A program made the position numbers and the translations under genes. Positions 14,070 through 21,569 of a stretch of DNA of 64,000 nt are shown here, in pieces. This DNA comes from Paenibacillus tianjinensis. GTDB taxonomy: Bacteria > Bacillota > Bacilli > Paenibacillales > Paenibacillaceae. The notes under the pieces are model-generated. The model was not told where the DNA came from. It did no database searches and saw nothing but the letters and a program-made list of their open reading frames with translations. The stretch's first letter is position 1. Each line of letters starts with the position of its first letter. The DNA lies in the NCBI RefSeq assembly GCF_017086365.1, contig NZ_CP070969.1:4216001-4280000 (forward strand), in the 5' to 3' direction.

Positions 14070-14273
14070 TTATTCCTCCTCATTATCTATATTCATCGTC
14101 ACAGCCTCCTCCTTGACTTTATGCCGCATTCTCTGATGTATACTATATTTACTTATTCCTTTAACATACTGACACTTGTAGCAAGCCACAGGAAGCCCAT
14201 TAGACAGACAGTAATTGTATGCTGCTTGTGTAACGGGCTTGTTGCAGTAAGTGCAGGTGTGATTTTTGATCAA
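14070..14273 (-). CDS. Small zinc-finger protein, 67 aa
   Basis: TTG start with GGGGTGA upstream. C-T-Y-C ... C-Y-K-C makes a four-Cys zinc site across residues 7-34, followed by a basic stretch (H-Q-R-M-R-H-K-V-K). Probably DNA- or protein-binding. It lies 2 nt upstream of the 34-aa membrane peptide. Confidence 0.65.
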   Translation of the reverse strand: MIKNHTCTYCNKPVTQAAYNYCLSNGLPVACYKCQYVKGISKYSIHQRMRHKVKEEAVTMNIDNEEE

Positions 14274-14313
14274 TGGGAATCACCCCTTTCTTTAAGAATA
14301 ATTGCATATGTAT

Positions 14314-15075
14314 TTAATCGTTTATTTCTACTATGTATTTATACATTGCTTCATATAAATTATTCGGTATTTTATCTTTATACTTATCAGCGGTTTCTTT
14401 TATGACTTTTTCTTTATGGTATTTATAGACCATAAAAGCTTCTTCTACTGTCTCATATCGTCCTAAATAAACTGATCTGCCATTACTGTGGAATCCAGCA
14501 ACATACTTATCTTTATCAGTATGTAAATATACTCCAATAGGATATTTTCCTCGACTTTTATTTCTCTTAACGAACAAATAATTTATTTCTTTTGGAGTAA
14601 AAACACATGTGTCTGGAGAGTATATTTTATTTCCTTTTTGTAGTATATCTTTGTCAAGTTCTGTGGCAATGGTGTCGATTTCATAGTAGTTTTCGTAATA
14701 CCACTTCGCAAAATTCTGATAATCATACCATTCTTCACACACAGAGCAACCCCTATAGGTTTCATACTTTTGTAAATATTTTTCATCATAACATCTTTTA
14801 AACATACCTTTCCATACGTAGTATGCATGGTGAGATGAGTTATATTCTCCAATTCCAAAGTATCCAACGCCATAGCTTGTTATATCTAATGGATTAAACA
14901 CTCCTCCATTTTTAAAATCATAATAATAACATTTTGCCATATACCCATTTTCAAATTCCACTTCAACATCTATAGCACTATTATATTTAGTTATTTTCAT
15001 AACACTACCATATTTGTTGCTTGATAATTCACCGACTCTATTTTTCTTTTGGTCTAAATGCTTTATATTAATCAT
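14314..15075 (-). CDS. HNH/AP2-type homing endonuclease-like protein
   Basis: 253 aa. The central part has the layout seen in phage HNH/AP2 proteins: W-K-G-M-F-K-R-C-Y, C-S-V-C-E-E-W ... F-A-K-W-Y, E-L-D-K-D-I-L-Q-K-G-N-K-I-Y-S-P-D-T-C and I-N-Y-L-F. The C-terminal AP2-like DNA-binding module is G-V-Y-L-H ... Y-V-A-G-F ... V-Y-L-G-R-Y-E-T-V-E-E-A-F. The ATG is only 1 nt from AAGGAG, so initiation could be slightly downstream (an in-frame ATA lies 10 nt from the SD). Confidence 0.75.
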   Translation of the reverse strand: MINIKHLDQKKNRVGELSSNKYGSVMKITKYNSAIDVEVEFENGYMAKCYYYDFKNGGVFNPLDITSYGVGYFGIGEYNSSHHAYYVWKGMFKRCYDEKYLQKYETYRGCSVCEEWYDYQNFAKWYYENYYEIDTIATELDKDILQKGNKIYSPDTCVFTPKEINYLFVKRNKSRGKYPIGVYLHTDKDKYVAGFHSNGRSVYLGRYETVEEAFMVYKYHKEKVIKETADKYKDKIPNNLYEAMYKYIVEIND

Positions 15076-15148
15076 TCTCCTTTTTATATTTATTATTTAA
15101 TAATTAAGCATTCCAGTACAGAGAATAGAATGCTCAATTATAATAATC

Positions 15149-16159
15149 TTACTGTTTTTGCAACCATTCTTCATAAATCTTTTGCAGACCATTAACGCGC
15201 CCCATAACACTATCTTTTTTAGTTGTGCCTCCGGTTCCGTGTTTTCTGTATTGATCATTTTTGGAATTATTAACAACATAGTATTTCAAAAAATCAGATA
15301 AATTATCATTGAAATCGTTATTTACAATTAATTTCACCGCTACAGGGATGAATACTTTTGTCACAAATTTTGTGTATTCGGGCAGTGCTTCACTAATCAT
15401 GTCAAACGCCCTAATTGCTTCCGCAAATACCTTATCACTTACAGTTTGATTAATGAAAAGCGTTTTTATATCCGCTGTACCAAAAGAACTGCATTCATAA
15501 TTCCCGACAAGTGCAAGTGATTGAAGAACAGACATTTGAGGTTCCGACTTGATAGTGCTACCTTCAGCAAAGTGAGCTGTAGTTGTAAATAATTTATGAT
15601 TGTCAATTTTGTCTTTTACAAATGCATTTGTTTCTGGTTTAGCTGCAACTAAAGCAAGGTGAGATGCACTCATTTTCACACCATTATTTAGCCTTAAAAT
15701 TAACTCGCGTGAAATTTCATCTTTGTCATCTCCTTCTTCTAATTCAACCGGATAGATATTTAACACATATGAGTCAAATTCGTTTTTCGCGGCTTCTGGT
15801 AACTCAGAATACTTCATTCCTGAAATATCATATTCTTCCCCATCAATGTCAGAGACAAAGGGAGGAATATTAGCTAATTTAAGTTGATCCTTTTTAAATT
15901 TGTACAGTGTTGTCATACGTTGCTTTCCGTCAGCGATGCTATATACATTCACCTCCTTTTCATTGATTATTCTTTTCTCTTTGATGGCTGTTGCTCCTGG
16001 AATAAAGAAGGCAAAAACGGAATGTATAAGTAGTGATTCATCAACGTTTTTCCATTGACCGCTGGGCCGCTGATACGGATTGTCAAAAACAATTGTGCCT
16101 TTATCAATCATGCTGACCATTTGATTAATATTTGTATTGAACGGGCTGACTCTTTTCAT
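15149..16159 (-). CDS. DUF262 (GmrS/ParB-like) protein
   Basis: 336 aa. The N-terminal half carries the DUF262 signature: Y-Q-R-P-S-G-Q-W near residue 30 and S-I-A-D-G-K-Q-R-M-T-T-L near residue 75. DUF262 domains share the ParB/Srx nucleotide-binding fold and occur in GmrSD-type restriction enzymes and other DNA-associated proteins. The C-terminal DUF1524 nuclease of GmrSD is absent, so this is a stand-alone NTP-binding module. AGGAGG-like SD before the ATG. A small HTH gene lies 14 nt upstream, suggesting a two-gene unit, perhaps for superinfection exclusion or replication. Confidence 0.75.
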   Translation of the reverse strand: MKRVSPFNTNINQMVSMIDKGTIVFDNPYQRPSGQWKNVDESLLIHSVFAFFIPGATAIKEKRIINEKEVNVYSIADGKQRMTTLYKFKKDQLKLANIPPFVSDIDGEEYDISGMKYSELPEAAKNEFDSYVLNIYPVELEEGDDKDEISRELILRLNNGVKMSASHLALVAAKPETNAFVKDKIDNHKLFTTTAHFAEGSTIKSEPQMSVLQSLALVGNYECSSFGTADIKTLFINQTVSDKVFAEAIRAFDMISEALPEYTKFVTKVFIPVAVKLIVNNDFNDNLSDFLKYYVVNNSKNDQYRKHGTGGTTKKDSVMGRVNGLQKIYEEWLQKQ

Positions 16160-16173
16160 TTATAAAACCTCCA

Positions 16174-16377
16174 TCAGTCATTTTTATTTCCGAACACTTT
16201 ATCCATTCCGTACTTAGTAACAACCCACTGCTTACCAAATTTGCGTATCGTTCCTTTTGGGAATCTGTCTATAGCTTTTCTTAGTGTAGAGTTTTCAATT
16301 CCCCACTTATCACAAGCTTCAGCAGCAGACAATATTCTTTCATCGTCAAGGTTTAACTCGCTGTCTTTTACATTCAA
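16174..16377 (-). CDS. Small HTH protein partnered with the DUF262 gene
   Basis: 67 aa. I-L-S-A-A-E-A-C-D-K-W-G-I-E-N-S-T-L-R-K-A is a helix-turn-helix, followed by the wing-like F-P-K-G-T-I-R-K-F-G-K-Q-W-V-V-T. This resembles excisionase/MerR-like HTH domains in phage and toxin-antitoxin operons. It is probably a DNA-binding regulator co-transcribed with the DUF262 gene. Confidence 0.7.
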   Translation of the reverse strand: MNVKDSELNLDDERILSAAEACDKWGIENSTLRKAIDRFPKGTIRKFGKQWVVTKYGMDKVFGNKND

Positions 16378-16485
16378 ATGTTTTCACCTCTAGATATATT
16401 TATTTATATATTTATTATATGTCACTGTATCGTGAAATGTCAACATGATTATTGACTCACCATAAAATTGACATTTCATTCGGAA

Positions 16486-16653
16486 TTATTTAGCCTCAGC
16501 ATTTTGATCAGCTAAAAGGTTATTTGCTTCATCTTCCAGTGCTTGCATATATCCATTGAATATCCCCTGTACTTGTTTCTTAATTTCTGCTTTGCTCAGG
16601 TTTGGATATTTTAGTTCATCGATCTCAATAAAGTCTTTTAAATTGATTTTCAT
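16486..16653 (-). CDS. Small hypothetical protein, 55 aa
   Basis: ATG at 16653 chosen because GGAGG lies upstream of it and downstream of the GTG at 16671. Helical and acidic (Y-M-Q-A-L-E-D-E-A-N-N-L-L-A-D-Q). Its own promoter lies at 16701-16749. Confidence 0.55.
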   Translation of the reverse strand: MKINLKDFIEIDELKYPNLSKAEIKKQVQGIFNGYMQALEDEANNLLADQNAEAK

Positions 16654-16700
16654 ATTGTACCGCCTCCGCACTATGTATTGTATTCCTCTTCTTATCTATA

Positions 16701-16749
16701 ATAATACACTATCCACATATAATTGTCAAACATATATTTACTCATTAAA
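16701..16749 (-). promoter_or_regulatory. Early promoter with recurrent element
   Basis: GTTTAATGAGTAAATATATG element, -35 TTGACA (16724-16729), 17-bp spacer, -10 TATTAT (16701-16706). The stop codon of the 81-aa gene immediately precedes the element. Confidence 0.7.
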
Positions 16750-16751
16750 CG

Positions 16752-16997
16752 TCATTTTGCTTTTTTAATCCAATCTTCTAAGAATTCTTTACATTCATCT
16801 AACGTACTAAACAACTTGTCATCCATTACAGATGACTTTATGATCTTGTTTGATTCTTTGACTATGTATGAGAACTTTCCTAAATCATTGTGACTGACTC
16901 TGTATGGAGTAGATATTTCAATCCTAAATCCTGACTTTCTACCTATCCAGCAATCATAATCTGACCAATAATTTCTTTCTAATAATCTAAGCTTCAT
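16752..16997 (-). CDS. Hypothetical protein, 81 aa
   Basis: ATG at 16997 with GGAGG upstream. Basic N-terminus, aromatic centre (N-Y-W-S-D-Y-D-C-W-I-G-R-K-S-G-F-R-I-E) and a C-terminal helix ending W-I-K-K-A-K. Not recognised. Confidence 0.55.
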   Translation of the reverse strand: MKLRLLERNYWSDYDCWIGRKSGFRIEISTPYRVSHNDLGKFSYIVKESNKIIKSSVMDDKLFSTLDECKEFLEDWIKKAK

Positions 16998-17046
16998 CTT
17001 TACGGCCTCCACACTCTATATTTAACTTATCTTCTTGTCTATAAAG

Positions 17047-17078
17047 GAAAAGTGCTCAGCGATCAACTCACTAAGCAC
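17047..17078 (-). terminator. Intrinsic terminator
   Basis: GTGCTTAG / CTGAGCAC stem (one G-U pair) followed on the minus strand by TTTTCC. It ends the methyltransferase operon. Confidence 0.7.
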
Positions 17079-17113
17079 CTAAGTTTACGTGAAAGACGGG
17101 TTTTATTAAATGC

Positions 17114-17389
17114 TTATTTAACCCATCCCACTTCTTTTACCTTGATATCTGTAAATTTATCTATTGCGTCTAAATAACCAAAGACATTTCCCAAGCCATC
17201 TATAACACCTTCTTCTTGAAATAGATCGGTATCTCCATAATTCACTTCGAATTCGCTACCCCATTTTACAATTTCTTCGCACATTTCTGTTGATGAGATA
17301 TCTAATTCTTGTTTATCAATATCACCGTTTGACATCATGCTACCAACATATAATGCGATTTCAGCGATATTTTCTTCAATTTTGTTCAT
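17114..17389 (-). CDS. Hypothetical acidic protein, 91 aa
   Basis: ATG at 17389 with GGAGG upstream. Strongly acidic and helical (E-E-N-I-A-E-I-A-L-Y-V-G-S-M-M). It starts just after the methyltransferase stop and shares its transcript. The acidic character fits a DNA-mimic or small regulatory protein, but that is speculation. Confidence 0.55.
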   Translation of the reverse strand: MNKIEENIAEIALYVGSMMSNGDIDKQELDISSTEMCEEIVKWGSEFEVNYGDTDLFQEEGVIDGLGNVFGYLDAIDKFTDIKVKEVGWVK

Positions 17390-17406
17390 TCTGTATTCCT
17401 CCATTT

Positions 17407-18450
17407 TTAATTATGTATGGATAAAGCTTCACTGCTTTTTATGTATTGTGGGATTAATTGTTTTAAAATCTTCTCAACCACATTAACGACAATACTATTT
17501 CCTGACATTTTATATATTTGGCTATTTGAAATGTTATTTAATTTTAACTTAAAATAATCTTTATCCTCAAAACCCATTAATCTTAAACATTCAAGAGGCG
17601 TTGGCATCCTCAAACCAGAATACTCAGATTGAGAAATAGAATCTGGTATAACGTTAATCATTGTTCTCTTCCCATCTGGGCCTTTAAAAAAGTTAGCGTC
17701 CAAATTTAAAAACAATTGACTTTCTTGCTCATAAAATTCTCCATTGTCGTTAATATGTATGTTTACGAATATATTCTTAAAGCCCAAACCTTTATCCTTT
17801 GCTCTTTTATCAATTGTGTTCAATCTTAGACAAGCAACTTCAGATAAATAATACTTCTCATCTACATGAGGCTCAAGCAAATCGGATAGCGATGTGAATT
17901 CATTCTCTTTTCCAGGAAACATAAAATTTTGTTCTATGTCTTTTCTTATGCTTACGATAAATACTCTTTCTCTATGATGAGCTATTCCATAATCAGCAGC
18001 ATTTAAAACTTTCCAATAATTATTGTATCCTTCTTGTTCGAGCAATTGGAGCATAGTCTCAAATTCAAACTGAAACTTTTTTTGAGTCAACCCCTTCACA
18101 TTTTCCATGATTGCGTATTTTGGTTTCTTTGCTTGGATAACTTTTAGTGCCTCAAAGAACAGCATTCCTCTTCCCTTAGAGTCATCAAAACCTTCTTGTT
18201 TTCCCGCTACTGAGAAAGCTTGGCATGGAGGAGAATAGAAAAGGAGGTCATGATCTGGAAATTCACTCGGATTAATTAATGTAATATCTTTACTTTTAAA
18301 ATCAGAATTATGAATTAGATTGTAACTATGCATTGTCTTTTCATCAAACTCAATTGCCTCAACAACTTCATGATCGATGTTTAACTTCTCTAACGCTTTG
18401 CTCCATGCACCGATTCCAGCGAATAATTCAGCAACTTTTAATTTCTTAAT
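17407..18450 (-). CDS. Orphan C5-cytosine DNA methyltransferase, ATT start
   Basis: 347 aa. All main Dcm motifs are present: motif I F-A-G-I-G-A-W (residues 10-16), motif IV P-P-C-Q-A-F-S with the catalytic Cys, motif VI E-N-V, motif VIII H-H-R-E-R-V and motif X G-N-S-I-V-V-N. Motif I lies upstream of the first ATG (18333). The frame is open only back to a TAA at 18453-18451 and has no ATG, GTG or TTG before motif I. GAGGGGG lies 8 nt before an ATT at 18450, which is therefore the most likely start. No restriction enzyme gene is next to it, so it probably protects the phage genome or modifies host DNA. Confidence 0.85.
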   Translation of the reverse strand: MKKLKVAELFAGIGAWSKALEKLNIDHEVVEAIEFDEKTMHSYNLIHNSDFKSKDITLINPSEFPDHDLLFYSPPCQAFSVAGKQEGFDDSKGRGMLFFEALKVIQAKKPKYAIMENVKGLTQKKFQFEFETMLQLLEQEGYNNYWKVLNAADYGIAHHRERVFIVSIRKDIEQNFMFPGKENEFTSLSDLLEPHVDEKYYLSEVACLRLNTIDKRAKDKGLGFKNIFVNIHINDNGEFYEQESQLFLNLDANFFKGPDGKRTMINVIPDSISQSEYSGLRMPTPLECLRLMGFEDKDYFKLKLNNISNSQIYKMSGNSIVVNVVEKILKQLIPQYIKSSEALSIHN

Positions 18451-18531
18451 TTATTATACCCCCTCTTAATTTAATTGCTTTATAGAATGAAAAACTCTTT
18501 TCATAACCACCCCCCTAGACATGAAAGATCA

Positions 18532-18780
18532 TTAGAAAAAGCAATCAAGTTCATCATTTTTATTCTCCATTTCGTTAGAAGTAGATTCGAGTATATTGCA
18601 GTGCAGCAAAACAATAAGTCCGTCACTTGTTCCGCCATCCCAGAAGATCAGTTCGCCGTTTTGGGTTTCGCCTCTGAATAATGCCTTCTCATAGATGTTA
18701 TATTCATCAGAAAACCCAACTTTCAGACTGTAATATTTTCCTTTTGTGTATTTTTTAGCTGATACGTTTTTAATTCCCAT
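18532..18780 (-). CDS. Hypothetical protein, 82 aa
   Basis: ATG with AGGAGG upstream. Basic N-terminus (K-N-V-S-A-K-K-Y-T-K-G-K-Y-Y), a central beta-like region and an acidic C-terminal tail (N-E-M-E-N-K-N-D-E-L-D). Not recognised. Promoter at 18816-18859. Confidence 0.55.
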   Translation of the reverse strand: MGIKNVSAKKYTKGKYYSLKVGFSDEYNIYEKALFRGETQNGELIFWDGGTSDGLIVLLHCNILESTSNEMENKNDELDCFF

Positions 18781-18815
18781 TCTTACCGCCTCCTATGTAT
18801 TAACCTTATGAATAC

Positions 18816-18859
18816 ATCATATCACACATTTAAAGCTATGTATATATTTATTTATTAAA
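18816..18859 (-). promoter_or_regulatory. Early promoter with recurrent element
   Basis: CTTTAATAAATAAATATA element followed by a weak -35 (TATACA) and, after 17 bp, -10 TATGAT with TGTG upstream (extended -10). Confidence 0.5.
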
Positions 18860-18906
18860 GTTACTATGAGAATATTTATACATTCTTTTGTATATTCTCA
18901 TGAAAA

Positions 18907-18935
18907 ATACGACACTTATAAACTAAGTATCGTAT
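18907..18935 (-). terminator. Intrinsic terminator
   Basis: An 11-nt arm ATACGACACTT pairs with AAGTATCGTAT (one mismatch), followed on the minus strand by TTTTTC. A second hairpin (GAGAATA / TATTCTC) lies next to it at about 18868-18899. Confidence 0.65.
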
Positions 18936-18980
18936 AAATATTCATCTAAAATTTGATGAAATCTTGTTTTTATGAAGTCT

Positions 18981-19400
18981 TTAGTTGTATACATGAATTA
19001 AACCTTTACTATCTCTTTTTGCCTTTATCTTTCCTGCTTCAGCGTCGCTTTTTATTCTGTCTACGTTGCACCATTCAAATCTAACTGAATCTATTTTTAC
19101 TAACTCATAACCCTTTTCAAGTAAGAAAGATTTTGCTTCATCATTGATCAAAGTTTTTTGAATAAATCCAGTAATATTTCCATTCATCACTGGTGTTATA
19201 TTGTATCCAGTAATATGAAATCCTTTTTCCATGATATCCACTCTCAAACTCGGAGTGCTCGATTTTGTTGCTTTTTTCTGAGGCTTGGAGCAACCTGCAT
19301 GAGTTGCCTTTTGACCTTTGCTCCACTCAACATTTGAGCCAACTTCAATACCTTTGGAACAAACTGGGCAAATACTTGCAAATTTTGCTTTGATCACCAT
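18981..19400 (-). CDS. Zinc-finger hypothetical protein, 139 aa
   Basis: The N-terminal 45 residues carry C-P-V-C ... H-A-G-C, a compact zinc site like those that open PARP-type or FYVE-like knuckles. The C-terminal part is an unknown alpha/beta domain (K-S-F-L-L-E-K-G-Y-E-L-V-K). AGGAGG before the ATG; promoter at 19439-19491. Confidence 0.6.
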   Translation of the reverse strand: MVIKAKFASICPVCSKGIEVGSNVEWSKGQKATHAGCSKPQKKATKSSTPSLRVDIMEKGFHITGYNITPVMNGNITGFIQKTLINDEAKSFLLEKGYELVKIDSVRFEWCNVDRIKSDAEAGKIKAKRDSKGLIHVYN

Positions 19401-19438
19401 ATTGACCGCCTCCTAATATGTATCTTCCTTATGAGTTA

Positions 19439-19491
19439 ATTATATAACAGTCACAATATAAAGTCAACTATTAATATGTTTACTTATTAAA
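19439..19491 (-). promoter_or_regulatory. Early promoter with recurrent element
   Basis: TTTTAATAAGTAAACATA element, -35 TTGACT (19462-19467), 17-bp spacer, -10 TATAAT (19439-19444). The element is about 7 nt further from the -35 than in the other copies. Confidence 0.6.
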
Positions 19492-19531
19492 AGGCGAATG
19501 AAATATGGTTTTCATCAAACACATCATTAAT

Positions 19532-19729
19532 TCATAAAAACGAAATTACTACTCTTCCGATAATCCATAACGGGAACCCAACAATAAAATTAATAACAAA
19601 GAAAGAAACCAAAAACCTGGTAGTAATATTTCTTCTTTCGCGTCCATTCAGTTTTACTTTAAATTTTCTATTGAATGTCGAAATCAACACCAGTAAAAAC
19701 ATAGTTCCAAACAAATACAATTCAAACAT
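19532..19729 (-). CDS. Small two-helix membrane protein, 65 aa
   Basis: Helices at about residues 2-18 and 41-63, joined by a basic loop (N-R-K-F-K-V-K-L-N-G-R-E-R-R), so both ends should be outside. AGGAGG lies before the ATG. Possible superinfection-exclusion or holin-like role; not decided by the sequence. Confidence 0.6.
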   Translation of the reverse strand: MFELYLFGTMFLLVLISTFNRKFKVKLNGRERRNITTRFLVSFFVINFIVGFPLWIIGRVVISFL

Positions 19730-19790
19730 TTTTATTCCTCCTAATATGTATTTTTATTTTAATGAAATTATCATTTCGTTAGCTCCGACC

Positions 19791-19949
19791 TTAGCAATCA
19801 GAGCATTCGTCGCCTCCTTCTACCCACTTTTGGACAATTGATCTAAGCTCTTCTGTGCTGATATCGTCATCAAGCTCCATTACATCGACAATATCATTTT
19901 CAATGATTGCCACTTCAAGATCTTCACGAGTCATTTTTGCTAAATTCAT
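19791..19949 (-). CDS. Small acidic protein, 52 aa
   Basis: ATG at 19949 with GGAGATG and the leader ATACATATG seen in several neighbours. Very acidic (E-N-D-I-V-D-V-M-E-L-D-D-D-I) and ends D-E-C-S-D-C. Promoter at 19981-20028. Function unknown; a DNA-mimic or anti-host factor would fit the charge. Confidence 0.6.
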   Translation of the reverse strand: MNLAKMTREDLEVAIIENDIVDVMELDDDISTEELRSIVQKWVEGGDECSDC

Positions 19950-19980
19950 ATGTATCATCTCCGCTTCATTTGATATTTAC

Positions 19981-20028
19981 ATCATAGCACATATATTTAT
20001 TGTTGTCTACATATATTTACTCATTAAA
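19981..20028 (-). promoter_or_regulatory. Early promoter with recurrent element
   Basis: GTTTAATGAGTAAATATATG element, -35 TAGACA (20004-20009), 17-bp spacer, extended -10 TGTGCTATGAT (-10 hexamer 19981-19986). Confidence 0.65.
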
Positions 20029-20029
20029 C

Positions 20030-20314
20030 CTATTCGCATTCAAATTCATAAATCAACTTTCTTGCAATCCATCTATCAGACATTTCATCTATATGCATTT
20101 CATTGTAACCATCTTCAAACATTCCGTTACCTTGATACGCTGCCCACGCTCCATCTTCAGCAAGCTCCAGGAACACTCTGCGAAGCTCTGCCGATGTATA
20201 CTCATTACACTTGATATCTCCGCATGTTGCAGCAGAAACGGCCCTAGACGCTCTCTTGATCAGAGTTTCGATTGGAGTTACTTTCTTAACTTGCGTTAGT
20301 ATTGCAGTCGTCAT
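20030..20314 (-). CDS. Hypothetical protein, 94 aa
   Basis: ATG at 20314 with GAGGTG and the ATACATATG leader. Helical (E-L-R-R-V-F-L-E-L-A-E-D-G-A-W-A-A-Y) with an acidic C-terminus. Not recognised. The stop codon merges with the next promoter element. Confidence 0.6.
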   Translation of the reverse strand: MTTAILTQVKKVTPIETLIKRASRAVSAATCGDIKCNEYTSAELRRVFLELAEDGAWAAYQGNGMFEDGYNEMHIDEMSDRWIARKLIYEFECE

Positions 20315-20342
20315 ATGTATCACCTCTTCATGATATTTTATT

Positions 20343-20552
20343 TTAGGCTGTTAACTCTTCATAAACTTGTTTAGCCATAATATTCATGGCTTCATCATTT
20401 CCGCTAATAGCCATCATCATTATTGTGTTTTTCGCCTGATTATATTCTTCACCAGTCAAACCCTGATTTTTTGCTGCTCTTTCAAATGCCCCAAGAAGAT
20501 TTTTCGCTCTTTCGTCTTTATTTAGAATTTCAATAATTTTATCACTATACAT
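20343..20552 (-). CDS. Hypothetical helical protein, 69 aa
   Basis: ATG at 20552 after GAGGTGATACAT. All-helical: Y-S-D-K-I-I-E-I-L-N-K-D-E-R, L-T-G-E-E-Y-N-Q-A-K-N-T-I-M. Function unknown. Confidence 0.6.
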   Translation of the reverse strand: MYSDKIIEILNKDERAKNLLGAFERAAKNQGLTGEEYNQAKNTIMMMAISGNDEAMNIMAKQVYEELTA

Positions 20553-20581
20553 ATGTATCACCTCTTTATTAGGATATCTAA

Positions 20582-20629
20582 AGTATAACACACATTATAA
20601 TGTTTTACAACATATATTTATTCCTTAAA
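20582..20629 (-). promoter_or_regulatory. Early promoter with recurrent element
   Basis: GTTTAAGGAATAAATATATG element, -35 TTGTAA (20605-20610), 17-bp spacer, -10 TATACT (20582-20587) with TGTG upstream. Confidence 0.6.
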
Positions 20630-20655
20630 CCGTTTGAAATAAGTGTTTTATTAAA

Positions 20656-21108
20656 TCACCATCCAGAAACAATCTTCCCTACATTCCCAACCTTAAGTGT
20701 ATGACCTTTTGATTTGCTTCTGTATAGTCTTACTGTAATACTGTCTTCATTTTTTGCATAAACAGTACCTTTATAGGTATTCATACCAAAGAAGGAATCA
20801 ATAGTATACTGTATCTTTTGACCAACTTCTAAACTCAACAATTCTTCTTTTTGAATAATGTCTTTTTCTAAATCAATTGCCAGATCAAATTTTTCGGCAT
20901 ATTCTAAAGCTTTTTCATACGGAATATTTGGTAAACAATAGTTGCCCCAACCTCTATAGTCGCCAAAACATCCCATATCGGTATTGTATATTTTAATTTT
21001 GTTATCTTTAATATCTTTAGTTATTTCTGCTCTAATATTGTTATACTCCTCTTCAGATTTACCATAAACATTAATTCTAGCAATTTTATTGTATTTAACA
21101 TCATTCAT
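20656..21108 (-). CDS. Hypothetical protein, 150 aa
   Basis: ATG at 21108, chosen for GGAGG 9 nt upstream. N-terminal alpha/beta region with D-M-G-C-F-G-D-Y-R-G-W-G-N-Y-C; C-terminal small barrel (V-G-Q-K-I-Q-Y-T ... G-T-V-Y-A-K-N-E-D-S-I-T-V-R). Not recognised. Confidence 0.6.
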   Translation of the reverse strand: MNDVKYNKIARINVYGKSEEEYNNIRAEITKDIKDNKIKIYNTDMGCFGDYRGWGNYCLPNIPYEKALEYAEKFDLAIDLEKDIIQKEELLSLEVGQKIQYTIDSFFGMNTYKGTVYAKNEDSITVRLYRSKSKGHTLKVGNVGKIVSGW

Positions 21109-21202
21109 AATAATTTTGCCTCCTATATGTATTACTTCATGAATCAATAATAACACATATCAAAATACATTACAATGTTTTTTATATTTACTCTTTACTC
21201 CA

Positions 21203-21358
21203 TCAAGCACTAACCTTAATTTCCACAACATCGCCATAAATACAAATTACATCATGTTTGCAGCAAGTAGCAAGTTCTAATACCTTCAAATTATCACCTT
21301 CGCATTTCAAAATTACCGATCCGTCACGCTTAATAAGTTTGATTGTTTTTGTTTTCAT
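21203..21358 (-). CDS. Small cysteine-containing protein, 51 aa
   Basis: ATG at 21358 with GAGGTG upstream. Basic N-terminus M-K-T-K-T-I-K-L-I-K-R-D; the middle carries C-C-K-H-D-V-I-C, which could bind metal. Function unknown. Confidence 0.55.
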   Translation of the reverse strand: MKTKTIKLIKRDGSVILKCEGDNLKVLELATCCKHDVICIYGDVVEIKVSA

Positions 21359-21386
21359 TATATAAACACCTCTGTATATTTATTAT

Positions 21387-21551
21387 TTAGTTGAATTTAC
21401 AAGCCAATTCTAGTTGATCGGCAAATGACGGGTAGACGTCTGTCTGATTTAGTTTGTTGATTTTCTTTTTTAGTTTAGATTCATGCTGCATTGTTTTGGT
21501 AAAGTTTGATTTGTTGGGAATGGGGAGAATTTTGCTGATTGCTTGGATCAT
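21387..21551 (-). CDS. Small basic protein, 54 aa
   Basis: ATG at 21551 with AAAGGAGG 7 nt upstream. Lysine-rich middle (H-E-S-K-L-K-K-K-I-N-K-L-N). It lies between the LPD29-like gene and the 51-aa gene in one operon. Function unknown. Confidence 0.55.
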   Translation of the reverse strand: MIQAISKILPIPNKSNFTKTMQHESKLKKKINKLNQTDVYPSFADQLELACKFN

Positions 21552-21569
21552 TGGAAAACCTCCTTTATG

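Noticed and set aside
17407..18333. Methyltransferase as an N-terminally truncated pseudogene
   Set aside because: The missing motif I is present in frame upstream behind an SD with ATT; nothing is broken apart from the unusual start codon.
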